Part shown: in pieces, positions 41,741-51,286 of the stretch
Layout: each line of letters starts with the position of its first letter
Position numbering within the stretch: position 1 is the stretch's first letter
Source: Paulinella micropora
Taxonomy: Eukaryota; Cercozoa; Imbricatea; Euglyphida
NCBI GenBank assembly: GCA_009731375.1
Contig: BJOX01000202.1
Span: forward strand, 288,608-352,607
Direction of reading: 5' to 3'
Length of the DNA stretch: 64,000 nt
The notes under the pieces: generated by a model
Told to the model about the DNA's origin: nothing
Database searches by the model: none
The model's input: the letters and a program-made list of their open reading frames with translations, nothing else
Translations under genes and position numbers: made by a program

Positions 41741-44700
41741 ATGGAAGTGGCCAGGTCGTACAAACACCGTCGTTTGGATGGTGGCACTGCGACCGACGAC
41801 TTTGTGCTGCCGGTGGACGGAGAGAGCGGCGACGTTCTCGTTTCGGACGGTGACGGGGGCGTGAGATGGGCAACAGGCGGCGTGGCCGCGAACGAGGCGG
41901 TAGCCCTCAACACCGCTCACAGACTGACGACGTCTGGGAACCCGCATCTGGTCGATCTAGCCGACCTGATTACCTTGACACTGGACACCGAAGCCAAAGT
42001 TAACCAGCAGGCCGGGATGACCTCTAACAACTTTAGCACCTTTGTGGCCTCGGCTTCTAGCAATTCCGCCCAAGCATTCCTCGCCTTTGACAGCGACCTC
42101 TCGACCTTGTGGGGCACAACCGCTCCCACAGCTACAGCGGCAACAACTACACTGGCATGATCGAGACTGTAGTTGATAATCTCACGGCGGTAGGCGCGAG
42201 GCTCCAGCTCGATCTGGGCAAGCACGCCAAAGTCACTGCTTACCACGTCACGTCCGCTGGCGCCATCACTGCGCCCAGGACTGGAGAATTGCTTATAGCG
42301 CGGACGGTAGCAGGTGGTTCACTTGGGACAGCCAGGCGGCCCAGACCTTTATAGGCGACAGCCTGCGCACGTTCACGCCAGCGACCGCAGCCGAGTACGC
42401 CAGGTACTTGCGCGTAATCTGCACTAAAAACAACGGGGCGGGAGTTTGGTACATGCGGAGCGTGGCCTTCGACTACCAGCTGTACAATGCCGGCTGCATC
42501 GAGAACACCAGCTATCCTACCAAGGCCTCGCAGCTGGCGCCCAAGGCGTACGTCGACCAGCAGGTGGCAGGAGCGGTGAAGTTCCCGTCAATCATGCCTA
42601 CCCAAGACGACTGTATCGTGACCATGGATCCAGACGGCTCGATCTTTGCAGTCAAGGACAGGACGCTCAAGCAGCCGTCTTTGGCTCCTAGCGGCAATTG
42701 CGCAATCATGCTCATGGACACTGACTTTACGGTCACAACGATCCCAGACACTCTCGCGAGGCTGCCGGACCCTTTGCCCGCCTCGACCGCGCAGCTGGTG
42801 ACGGTCGATCCAGACGGCATGACAGGCCTAAGCAGCCATTTGACAACCTACACCAACCCTCACCAAGTCACAGCCGCCCAAGTCGGAGCACCTACTACTA
42901 CGGCCTTCAACTCACACACGACGAACTACAATAACCCGCACCAAGTGTCGCTCGCAAATCTAGTAAACTCGTCGACGCTCAAGCTGACGGGGGTGGGTGG
43001 CGACAGCAAGCTTTCCGCGCCTGTCACCGGCTCCGTCGCGCTCAAGCTGCCGGCGGCCCTGCCCAGCGCAGGCACCAAGCAGTTCGTCACGCTTGACAGC
43101 GCGGGCCAGTTTGCTGTAGGCGCCACCGGCTTCAAGGGAGGAGACAGTGTAGCAATCGGGACTTTAGCGGGCGAGGGGCAGCAGATACTCACAGTCGCAG
43201 TAGGTCGTGAAGCAGGCGCGAGTGGACAGGGCCAGTTTGAAACTGCCGTTAGCTACAGGGCGGGATACTCTGGCCAGGCAGATCTCGCCGTCGCGATCGG
43301 TGCCTACTCCGCGGAGAGCACACAAGGCAATTCATCGGTCTCTGTCGGTCCCTATGCCAGCACGCTCGGCACACGGTCGGTTGGGATCGGCAGTACGGCT
43401 ATCACGGATGCTGCCGCCCAGGAATCAGTCGCAATAGGCTACCGAGCAAAGGCAGCGACATCCCGCTCGATCGTGCTGAACGCCACGGGCGCTGATTAGT
43501 ATCCGCTAACACTGATGCTACTTACATCAAGCCGCTGAGGTCGGGCGCCGATTCTACCACCGCCAAGAAGGCGACACAGTGGAACAGCACTCACCGCCTC
43601 TAAATTTACACTCCCGCTTTCGCTGCCCGCCAGCACTTCGTTAGTGACCCGCGGCTCTGGCGGCCAGCTAGCGACAGGGGCTGCTAGCTCGCTGTCACTC
43701 AGCGGGGCTGGAGGCACCAGCACGCTTTCCGCTCCGGCCTCTGGCTCTTCTGCACTCAAGTTGCCGACCGCGTTGCCCTCTGCCGGACAGACAGCCCTGG
43801 TCATATTTTAAATATTAGACAGCAGCGGCAACTTGGGCACGGGCGCCGCGAATTCGCTAGCGCTGGTAGCTTGGGACCCCTACACGCTTCCTGTGTTCAG
43901 CAACTACACTTACGGCAGCACGTGGACAGCGACAGTGAGCAGCGAAGCGGTCGGTTCCTGGCAAGCCTGGAAAATGTTTGACAACGTCACTGCCGGAGAT
44001 ACAGGCTGGGTCAGCAAGAACTAGTACTACACGTATCCAGCAGGGGATTACGATGTGGCGGGCGCGGGCGCGAACGCACAAACCAGCAATGGGATACAAG
44101 GAGAGTGGTTTCAACTGCGTCGCTCTGACGGTGCGATGCTGCTGTCAAGTTTTGATTGGTACCCTCGTAATACTATTTATGTTGGGGATTCAACTGGATT
44201 ATATGCAACCTGGCCAAAAAGTCTTGCGATAGTATACTAGGCTCGAACGACGCTGCCGACCCTCCCACTAACTGGACGGTGCTGTACCAGAACACCAGCA
44301 TCCCTTCTTGGGCAGTAAATGAGGTTTTGAGGACGTTTACACTCACCACTTCGTATGCATCTACTAATTACTTCAGAGTCCATCGCTGGGTAATCGAAAA
44401 GATCTACCATGGAGGAAGCAGTGCAGCTCGCTGGGTACGTTGCGCAGAGCTGAAACCTAACTTTGTAGCCGCTGCTGCCAGCTCGTTGTCACTCAGTGGA
44501 GCTGGAGGTACCAGTACACTTTCAGCCCCAGCTTCCGGCTCTTCTTCGATCAGGCTACCAACCGCCCTGCCAGGCAGTACGGCGCTGCTGACACTCGACT
44601 CCAGTGGCCAGCTCGCGACAGGTGCTGCCAGCTCGCTATCACTCAGCGGGGCGGGAGGCACCAGCACCCTTTCAGCTCCAGCCTCTGGCTCTTCTACACT

Positions 44701-47040
44701 CAAGCTGCCGACAGCGCTGCCAGGAAGTGCTTCGCTAGTAACACTCGACTCCAGCGGCCAGCTAGCGACAGGGGCTGCTAGCTCGCTGTCACTCAGCGGG
44801 GCTGGAGGCACCAGCACGCTTTCCGCTCCAGCGTCTGGCACATCTGCACTGAAGCTGACAACCGCCCTGCCAAGCAGCACCAGCTTGGTGTCGCTGGGCT
44901 CCGACGGCGCGCTGCTGCACGGGGACCAGGCCATCTCCACGGTCTGAGCCTTGTAGCCACTTCGTACGTGAAGAAGCCCGACAGCATGACGAGCAACAGC
45001 TGGAACGGCCTGGTCGCGAGTGCGTCCACTTCCGGGAACGGCAATGCGTACGACGGCTTCAATACGGGCTTGAACTTTTCCTGGCAGAGCAACACTAGTA
45101 CCTACAATGCCGCGAGCGGCGCCTACACCTCCGGTTCCAGCAAAACGTTTTCGGGTGTAGCGTGCCCCGGAGAGTGGCTCCAACTAGATTTTGGCACTGG
45201 AGCCGTCCTGCAACAGTACTATCTGCAAGCACAGTCCAGCGGTCTGGATAAATCACCAAAGACATGGCAAGTGGGCACGTCGTTGGACGGCACTACCTGG
45301 ACGCTGTGGCACACTGGCTCGTATACTTTTATCGATGGCAGTTCCATCACCTTCGCGCCGACCGACAACGCCAGGGCCGCCCGGTACGTGGCCATCGTGG
45401 TTGCTTCCATGAAGGGAGGAGGAAGTTCCAGCTTTTGTGCAATTAACCACTTTGGTTTCGACTATACATCGTACTTCTCGGTCAAGAACATCTCGGCGCC
45501 GCTAGCCAGCACTGACGCCACCAACAAGGCCTATGTGGACTCACACACACATACGTCGCCGCTGACGATCGGCACCTCTACGGTTGCGAGCACCGGGACG
45601 GTTGCGCTGAGGCTGCCCAGTGCGCTGCCGTCCAACACGTCCTTCGTCTCTGTGTCCAGCGGAGGGCAGCTAGCCGCCTCTTCTGTCAGAGTGCCTGCTA
45701 GCCTGCCCGGCTCGACGTCGCTGGTAACGCTCGACTCGACTGGTCAGCTTGCCACCGGGGCGGCCAGCTCGTTGTTGCCAACATCCACGCCAGCCCAGAC
45801 TGCCGTTGTGAGCCTGACTTCTGCAGGGCAGATGGTGTCCCAGAGCACTTCCACCACGGTCGTGACTTCTGGCTCGGTGGCGCTGCCGACCTGGACTTCC
45901 ATGTTGGCCTATACGCCTACCACAGACCCTAACTGGGCGATCAGCCACTCTTCCGCAGTTGTGAGCCAAGAGAGCTATAGAGTTTTCGATGGTGTCGCTC
46001 CCAATGGTTGGACTAGCCTCGGCAACTACAACTCGGACGGGAGTATCAACACGACAAACAACGCCGTTACCAACGTGGGCGGTAGCAACGTGCACGGCGA
46101 GTACTTTACGCTCCAGCACCAGCGGCGCCGTTACAGAATTACGAGCTTCGCGTTGACTAATACCTCCACTCTTAGTGCCTCAACTAGAAGCTTCTCGTTG
46201 GTGGGATCGGACAATGGTAGTACCTGGACACTAGTCTGGGCCGGTAACTTCTCTTTTACCTCGACGTGTCAGACCCTGAACTCGAGCGCGCCCGCTTCGA
46301 CCGCGTTCTATTACTACCACCGGTTTATCGTCACTGCGGTACATTCGAGCGTCGCGGCCAGCGTGGGGACCTTTGCGCCCGTCATTGAGTCATAGGGAGT
46401 GTCGGTCACTGCTACGGGCCTCACGGGCGTGGATTCGATCATGTGCGGCAAAAACACACTGAAGCTGGCGACCGCGCTAGTACCCTCTGCCGGCACGGAC
46501 CGCGTGCTCCAAATCAACGATCTCGGCGAGTTCGAACTGGGCACCTGGGACCGCGGCCACTGGCTTACGAGTGACACGGTCGTCTCTGTTAATAGTGGAA
46601 CTGCCAGGAAGATCCCGGTCGATGGCGTAGTGAGGCTGGCGCCCATGTACGGCAACATCAAGGTAAGCAATGCCAACGGCTTCACGACCTGGCAGAACAC
46701 GTCCGGTATGCCCAGAAAGTGGCTGATCACTGCTTCGTTCAAGTTTATTACTTCGGCGGCTACCAACAACCCGCCGACCAATGGCGCCTATTACGATGTC
46801 TGGGTCGAAAGGAATGCAGTGAGACCCGCCTCAAGCTCCGGCGTACAGCAGACAGAAGCCAATTTTCAGGTGTCAGTTGGCGCCCATGGGCTCTATGGCA
46901 ACGGGCGGATCACCTCGCTCAGCCTGTCGGGTATCATGGAAGTGGCGGCAATTGAGTATATCTGGTTCGAAGCTTATGGAGACACACAAGGCGCTGTCTT
47001 GTCATTGGCGGTTCAACTATTTATTCAAGAGGCAGAGTGA
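41741..47040 (+). pseudogene. Giant fibre/adhesin protein (discoidin, YadA-like, phage-fibre modules)
   Basis: About 1,765 codons in at least five frame segments (41,741; 42,109; 42,408; 43,833; 44,279; 44,968) with in-frame TAGs at about 44,022 and 46,393. Modules in order: a short N-terminal region; a discoidin-like (F5/8C) domain about 42,000-42,480 (RLQLDLGKHAKVTAYHV); phage-fibre motifs NPHQVTAAQVGAPTT and NPHQVSLANL; a YadA-head-like beta-roll about 43,130-43,500 (SVAIGTLAGEG, ESVAIGYRAKAATSRSIVLN). Then follow 48-residue repeats (SLSLSGAGGTSTLSAPASG) about 43,600-43,800 and 44,470-44,940, and further discoidin-like domains about 43,850-44,440, 44,990-45,470 and 45,880-46,390. The last 210 residues resemble a trimeric C1q/TNF- or knob-like head. 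It is probably a trimeric virion fibre for host attachment. The repeats likely helped it break. Confidence 0.75.
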
Positions 47041-47104
47041 CCATTACGGAGATCCCGGGCTAATTTTGTTTTTCTTTCGAGTCTGTATTTCTTGATTAAA
47101 AAAA

Positions 47105-47341
47105 ATGGACGCGTTGCGACAAGCGCTAGCTATAGCTGAGAACGAGAACGAGCTGGCCGCCTGCCTGGTCCGCCGCCGGATCCTGGCAGTAGAACGAGAG
47201 AAGTTACTGTTGCAGATTGCACTGTGCGGAAAAGTCTGCTGCGACATCAAGACGCTCATCCAACAGCAAGAAGAGGCCGAAGCGGCCGCGTCAGTCGAGG
47301 AGACGGTCGTGGACATGCTGCCTGACACCATCAATGGCTAG
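47105..47341 (+). CDS. Small coiled-coil protein
   Basis: 78 codons, intact. Mostly helical, with heptad-like leucines (LAIAENENELAACL, REKLLLQIALCGKV) and two adjacent Cys. It starts after a T-rich run and cttgattaaaaaaa. Its TAG stop uses the same CTAG palindrome as the stop of the convergent reductase gene. No family recognised; a small structural or scaffolding role is only a guess. Confidence 0.6.
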   Translation: MDALRQALAIAENENELAACLVRRRILAVEREKLLLQIALCGKVCCDIKTLIQQQEEAEAAASVEETVVDMLPDTING

Positions 47342-48310
47342 AAGTCCTGGTCTAGGCCCCATTCGGGCTCCTTGGCCGGCGCCCGCGCGTACTCGCTCAC
47401 TCTTTTCTCAAAAAAGTTGGTCTTGCCTACCACGCCTAGCTGCTCCATAAAGGGCAAGGGACACTTGGCGACTCCGTACAGCTTTTCGTTCAGGCCTAAG
47501 TTTTGCAACAGGCCGTCCGCCACGAACTCGACGTAGCGCTCCATCAGCGTCGCGTTCAAACCCAGCAGTGCCGCCGGCAGCGACTCGCTGATGAACCTCC
47601 GTTCGACCTCGACACAGCCCGCCACCATCTGGAAAATGCGCGACATCTGCAGCTTGTTCGACACGTGGTGCTTGTACAAGTGGCACGCGAACAGGCCGTG
47701 CTGTGTCCCGAGCAATAAACTCGTTCGAGGTGCACAGGCCTTGCAGCAGGCCCGGGTGCTTTTGTTTCAGCCAAAAGATGGAGGCGAAAGAAGAGGCGAA
47801 CTGAACAAGTTCAACGCAAGCGAACGCCACCAGGCGCTCGGCAAACGAAGACCGGGCCGGGCTGAGCCACTGCAGCGCCCATTTTGCTTTTTGGGCGACG
47901 GTCGGGACCTGCGTGATCGCATTGAACAGCTTATCCTTTTCTTGCTGGTCACTGATGATCATGTCGATCAACAGGCTTTAGGTCCGCGAGTGTTCGGCCT
48001 CGTTAAAGATCTGGTAAGAATAAAAAAGTCTAGCTTCGGAATATTGCACTTCGGCCAAAAAATTAGCGGCCAGGTTTTCTTGGATGATGCAGTCGCTCGA
48101 GGCAAAAAAGCCTAGCACCATTTCAATAAAATGCTGCTCGTCTACATTTAGTTTCCTGAAATCAGCCTGTTCCCTGCTCAAATCTAGCTCATCTGCTGTC
48201 CAGAACGAGCGCAAGGAAGCTTCATAGAATGAATACAACTGTGGACGCAGTATCGGGAAGAGACAAAATCGCGATTCTTCCGGCACCAGCAGTTTTTCTT
48301 CAGTGTCCAT
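47338..48310 (-). pseudogene. Ribonucleotide reductase small subunit (R2)
   Basis: About 322 codons, normal for R2. Start chosen at the Met before DTEEKLLVPEESRFCLFPI, because this matches the usual R2 N-terminus. Seen: SFWTADELDLSREQ (first metal ligand Asp), VLGFFASSDCIIQENL (Glu), IFNEAEHS (Glu and His) and the C-terminal GKTNFFEKRVSEYA with a final LDQDF tail that docks on the large subunit. R2 makes the tyrosyl radical for dNTP synthesis. It is broken by a TAA directly after EAEHSRT (48,000 region) and by a frameshift near 47,715. No large subunit is in the window. Confidence 0.88.
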
Positions 48311-48380
48311 TCGTTCAGCTGCCGGTTGTCCAGTTTCAGCAAGGCCATCCCTTTTTAATAGTAAAGGAAAAGAGGATATA

Positions 48381-48399
48381 TTTTTTTTCTTGTCGGCAC
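48381..48399 (+). promoter_or_regulatory. Viral promoter-like motif
   Basis: T run then tcttgtcggcac, 21 bases before the ATG at 48,420. It resembles the words upstream of several minus-strand viral genes (49,441, 54,061, 55,891). Confidence 0.45.
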
Positions 48400-48419
48400 A
48401 ACAGAGCAAAGAACAAATC

Positions 48420-48763
48420 ATGTTGCAAAGACGTAAGACCGAACAACGGCTGATGCCCTCGTCGCAAGAGTCCATCACCGTGACCTCGAGCTCGCACTCG
48501 AACTTAAGCGCAGCTACAGCGATTTCAGCTGGCAGTCAGTGCCACAGCTCATTGTTCACGGGGTCAAGTACCTTGCTCTCTATACTAATCATACCGGCGA
48601 GGAGAAGAAGCAAATTCTAATTGCAGTCCTTGTTGATCTCTGTCCTGACGACAACGTGGACAAGCTGATCCCGCCCGTGGTCGACGTCATCTGGGAGCTC
48701 GTGAAGGCCGCCCTCGCTTCCAACTGCTGTGAGCTGTGTCCCAAAGTCTGCACGGTCATGTAG
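48420..48763 (+). pseudogene. Small conserved viral protein (uncharacterised)
   Basis: Starts MLQRRKTEQR at 48,420 and changes frame near 48,450-48,530. The remainder has SYSDFSWQSVPQLIVHGVKY, EEKKQILIAVLVDLCPDDN and DKLIPPVVDVIWELVKAA. Small proteins of about 100-120 residues with the order KK-x-L-x-V-x-x-L then IP-x-x-ID-x-hydrophobic occur in many algal and protist giant viruses without known function; the match is by pattern only. The stop overlaps the stop of the convergent SLATT-like gene by 8 bp. Confidence 0.45.
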
Positions 48764-49416
48764 GCATCGGGATCAAGTGCCTGCCCAGCGTCATGGGCGT
48801 GCTCCGGTGGATCCTGACCGGGTCGCCGCTTGTCACCATCTGCGCGCGCGCTTTGGCCAGCTTCTCGCGGTCCAGGCGGTGCGCCCACAACACCACTGCT
48901 GGTATAACTTGCTCGTTCGAACGCACTTTCTCCAGGGCCATGGTAATCTTGACCAGCAGCTAATCTAAAGCGCCTCTTCTTGGCCATCTCGATTGAGAGC
49001 TCGTTCTTGACCATTTCAAAAAGGATCTCGCAGGAGAAGTGGCGCTCTGCCTTTTGCCCAAAGTTGAAAGCTGTTGGTGCCCGAGATGATGGCTACCAAG
49101 ATTAAACATGTGACGCTGACCCAATCGTAGCCCGTCCGGCCTGCTTCGCACGCCTTGAAGCCGAAATTTCCCACGATAATCGAACAGATCCCCTGCACGA
49201 TAGTGGCCAACAAGCCAAACAACAGAAAGCGGTTGTAGTAGTAGTAGCCCGCCGAGTTGTTCAGGCGCGCGTGCAGTGCGCATTCGTCCACTACATGGCA
49301 AAATAGGCCTCATGCCTCGAAGACCACTTCTCTTCCTCCCGCTTGACGTCGCTGTCGTCCTAGTCATGATTCTCGCTTGACTGCGCTCGAATGGCCAAGA
49401 TTTTATCCTCGTCCAT
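48756..49416 (-). pseudogene. SLATT-like two-helix membrane protein
   Basis: About 215 codons. Start at 49,416 (MDEDKILAIRAQSSE), 25 bases after the promoter-like motif. An in-frame TAG occurs near 49,360 and frameshifts near 49,310, 49,050 and 48,960. The central part has HARLNNSAGYYYYNRF, a membrane helix (LLFGLLATIVQGICSIIV), a second (VSVTCLILVAIISGT), then a charged helix (SCEILFEMVKNELSIEMAKK) and EKVRSNEQVIPAVVL. That order matches the SLATT fold (two membrane helices plus a cytosolic helix), which occurs in bacterial defence loci and also in large DNA viruses. The function in viruses is unknown. Confidence 0.5.
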
Positions 49417-49440
49417 CTTTCTTTTTAATATAACGGACTG

Positions 49441-49460
49441 CTGCCACAAGATTTTTTAAA
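49441..49460 (-). promoter_or_regulatory. Viral promoter-like motif
   Basis: On the minus strand: ttaaaaaatcttgtggcag. It lies 25 bases upstream of the SLATT-like start. Clear example of the shared motif (A/T run, TCTTGTGNC). Confidence 0.5.
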
Positions 49461-49496
49461 AAAAAATGTGCGATTGCTGGGCCGGCGGCCACTCTA

Positions 49497-50327
49497 TCAG
49501 CAACCGGCTTTTGACAGCAGCATCTCCCAGTCCGCCCCGTTCAAGTCCACCTTGTCCCTGATGTCAGGATTGCACACCTGCATGTGCAAGTACTTCGTCA
49601 GCGTCGAAAACACCACGTAATGGTCGTGTCTGTCCTGAGCCGACGACTGGTAGCCACCCGACGAGGCCAGGAAAGGAATGATCAGGCTACCCGAGTGAAC
49701 TTTCGTGCCGCGCGAGACCGCGCCAGTCAGAGACACTTCCTCGTAGTTGCCGCCCGTCGAGTACGCCAGACTTGAGCATTCCTTAATTCGGATGCCTAGC
49801 GAAGTCGGCAGGCCTAGCGCCACAACCTGTGGCAAGACGGTGGCCTGGCCAGGTGTTGCCACAAAAATCTCGTCCTGGGCAGAAGTCTTGACGCCCAGCA
49901 CTGTGTGTGCGCTGTCCTCTCCCCGTCTGGTGTAGATCTTGAACTCTGCTAGCGCGGACAGCGTGAACTGCAGCTTGAGCTTGGCGTCGAGATACTGAAC
50001 GCCGATCGACTGCCCTACTTGCACAAAGCCCTCGTTGATTAAAAGCGATTGCAGCGTGTCGGTCAGGGTCTCGCCAGTGTAATTTTGTGACGGGATCGTG
50101 ATAGTCACGTCGCCGGTGGCCGTGGAGTTTAAGTAAAGCTTGTTGTTCTTTGAATTGATGTTGTACGTCGCGTTCGGGATCGTGGCCCAAATTAACTTGT
50201 ATTTGCCTTGGATCGCTTCCGACAGCGACAGCCGGAACTCGGCCGAATCACCCGCCCCTTGCACCCGGTCGCGAACTTTCGACCGGACCAGGATGTTCAT
50301 CTCCGAGATGTTGCGCAGGCCGTTCAT
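49497..50327 (-). CDS. Penton-like minor capsid protein (single jelly roll)
   Basis: 276 codons, intact, ending in TGA. Residues 40-60 (KYKLIWATIPNATYNINSKN) and 75-100 (ITIPSQNYTGETLTDTLQSL) match a signature of penton/minor capsid proteins in polinton-like and small nucleocytoviricot viruses: a strand, an IP-x-x-x-YN word, then IP-x-x-NY-x-x-x-x-L before a helix. The rest is beta-rich (LKLQFTLSALAEFKIYTRR). It should occupy the fivefold vertices next to the major capsid protein. It is divergent from the resolvase gene, sharing a 65-bp AT-rich spacer. Confidence 0.75.
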   Translation of the reverse strand: MNGLRNISEMNILVRSKVRDRVQGAGDSAEFRLSLSEAIQGKYKLIWATIPNATYNINSKNNKLYLNSTATGDVTITIPSQNYTGETLTDTLQSLLINEGFVQVGQSIGVQYLDAKLKLQFTLSALAEFKIYTRRGEDSAHTVLGVKTSAQDEIFVATPGQATVLPQVVALGLPTSLGIRIKECSSLAYSTGGNYEEVSLTGAVSRGTKVHSGSLIIPFLASSGGYQSSAQDRHDHYVVFSTLTKYLHMQVCNPDIRDKVDLNGADWEMLLSKAGC

Positions 50328-50392
50328 TTTGCGTTCAACTCAATTATTAAAGACACAACGAGAAAAAATTTTTCCTACTGTATTAATCAAAA

Positions 50393-51037
50393 ATGAAGAT
50401 TGTCTCTATCGACCCGGGGCTGAGAAACCTTGGAGTGGTAGTACTCACAAAAGACAACCACACCAACGCCATCTCAGTCACGTATGCCAGCGTTCTGAGC
50501 ATAGCCAAACAGAATGACACCGACTCGTTCAAAACAAAATCGCTGTCAGCAACGTTGTATGTCATCGAGGAAGTGCACAACGCCGATGTGTGTTGTGGTC
50601 GAGGACCAAAATTTTGGGAGAGCGAACACAAACCCTGACAACCTCTTGATTCAAGCGGCAGCCGGCGCAACGATGCTGGCACTCGGTGCCAAGGAGCTAC
50701 TTTTCTACCAGAGTTCATTCAAGTTCAGCTGCTTTTTTTCGCTTACGCCGACTATAATATCCGGACGAGTTAAAGGGAAATACAAAGTTCAGTCTAAAGT
50801 ATTGGCACAAAACCTCGTGGAAAATTTTAATGTAACTGGCGAGACTAATGCCTCACAGAGTCAGATCATCTGAGCGATGCCTTTGGTCTGGCCATGTCCG
50901 CGCTCGTCAGAGGGACCGCAGGAGGGCAGGGCGGCCAGCTGGTAGTGCGTCGCTCGCTGCCGATCCCTGTGCCGGTTGGGGTGCAGAGGAAGAAGGAGCA
51001 GGAGCAGCCGCCTTCTGTTAGTTCCATTTCGAGCTGA
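50393..51037 (+). pseudogene. RuvC/A22-type Holliday junction resolvase
   Basis: About 214 codons in three frame pieces. N-terminus MKIVSIDPGLRNLGVVVL carries the first catalytic Asp in the SIDPG-x-x-N-x-G motif. A frameshift near 50,590 is followed by VVVEDQNFGRANTNP (catalytic Glu). A second near 50,865 is followed by DHLSDAFGLAMSAL, the paired Asp of the last motif. Poxvirus A22 and relatives resolve branched replication intermediates before packaging. The four acidic residues are retained, so the breaks are recent. The 3' end overlaps the small minus-strand gene at 51,018. Confidence 0.82.
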
Positions 51038-51198
51038 TGTACGCCATGCGTTCTTTGTGCGCCATGGCCTTGGACTTCGGGCGTGGCCATCTGCTCCTTG
51101 AAAAAAGTGTTGTCCGCGGAAGCTGCGCGGGGCTTGCGTTCTTTCTTCTCCTCAGGAGCAGCGGTTGCGTGTCCACAAGAAGCACAGTTGGAAGACAT
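51018..51198 (-). pseudogene. Small Lys-rich viral protein
   Basis: Starts MSSNCASCGHATAAPEEKKE (with C-x2-C) and continues ASADNTFFKEQMATP; a frameshift near 51,070 leads to the end KERMAYISSKWN. About 60 residues. It has an A/T run plus aatcttcttgttgc upstream. No family recognised. Confidence 0.35.
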
Positions 51199-51286
51199 CT
51201 TTCTCTGGCTTTCGGTCCTTTGTTATAATAGAGCAACAAGAAGATTCTTTTTTTTTAATAAAAACGTAACGTTACAATCTAAAATT

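Noticed and set aside
44404-45183. 259-codon minus-strand ORF inside the fibre gene
   Set aside because: Antisense of the Ser/Gly/Ala repeat units; it repeats with the same period as the fibre modules.
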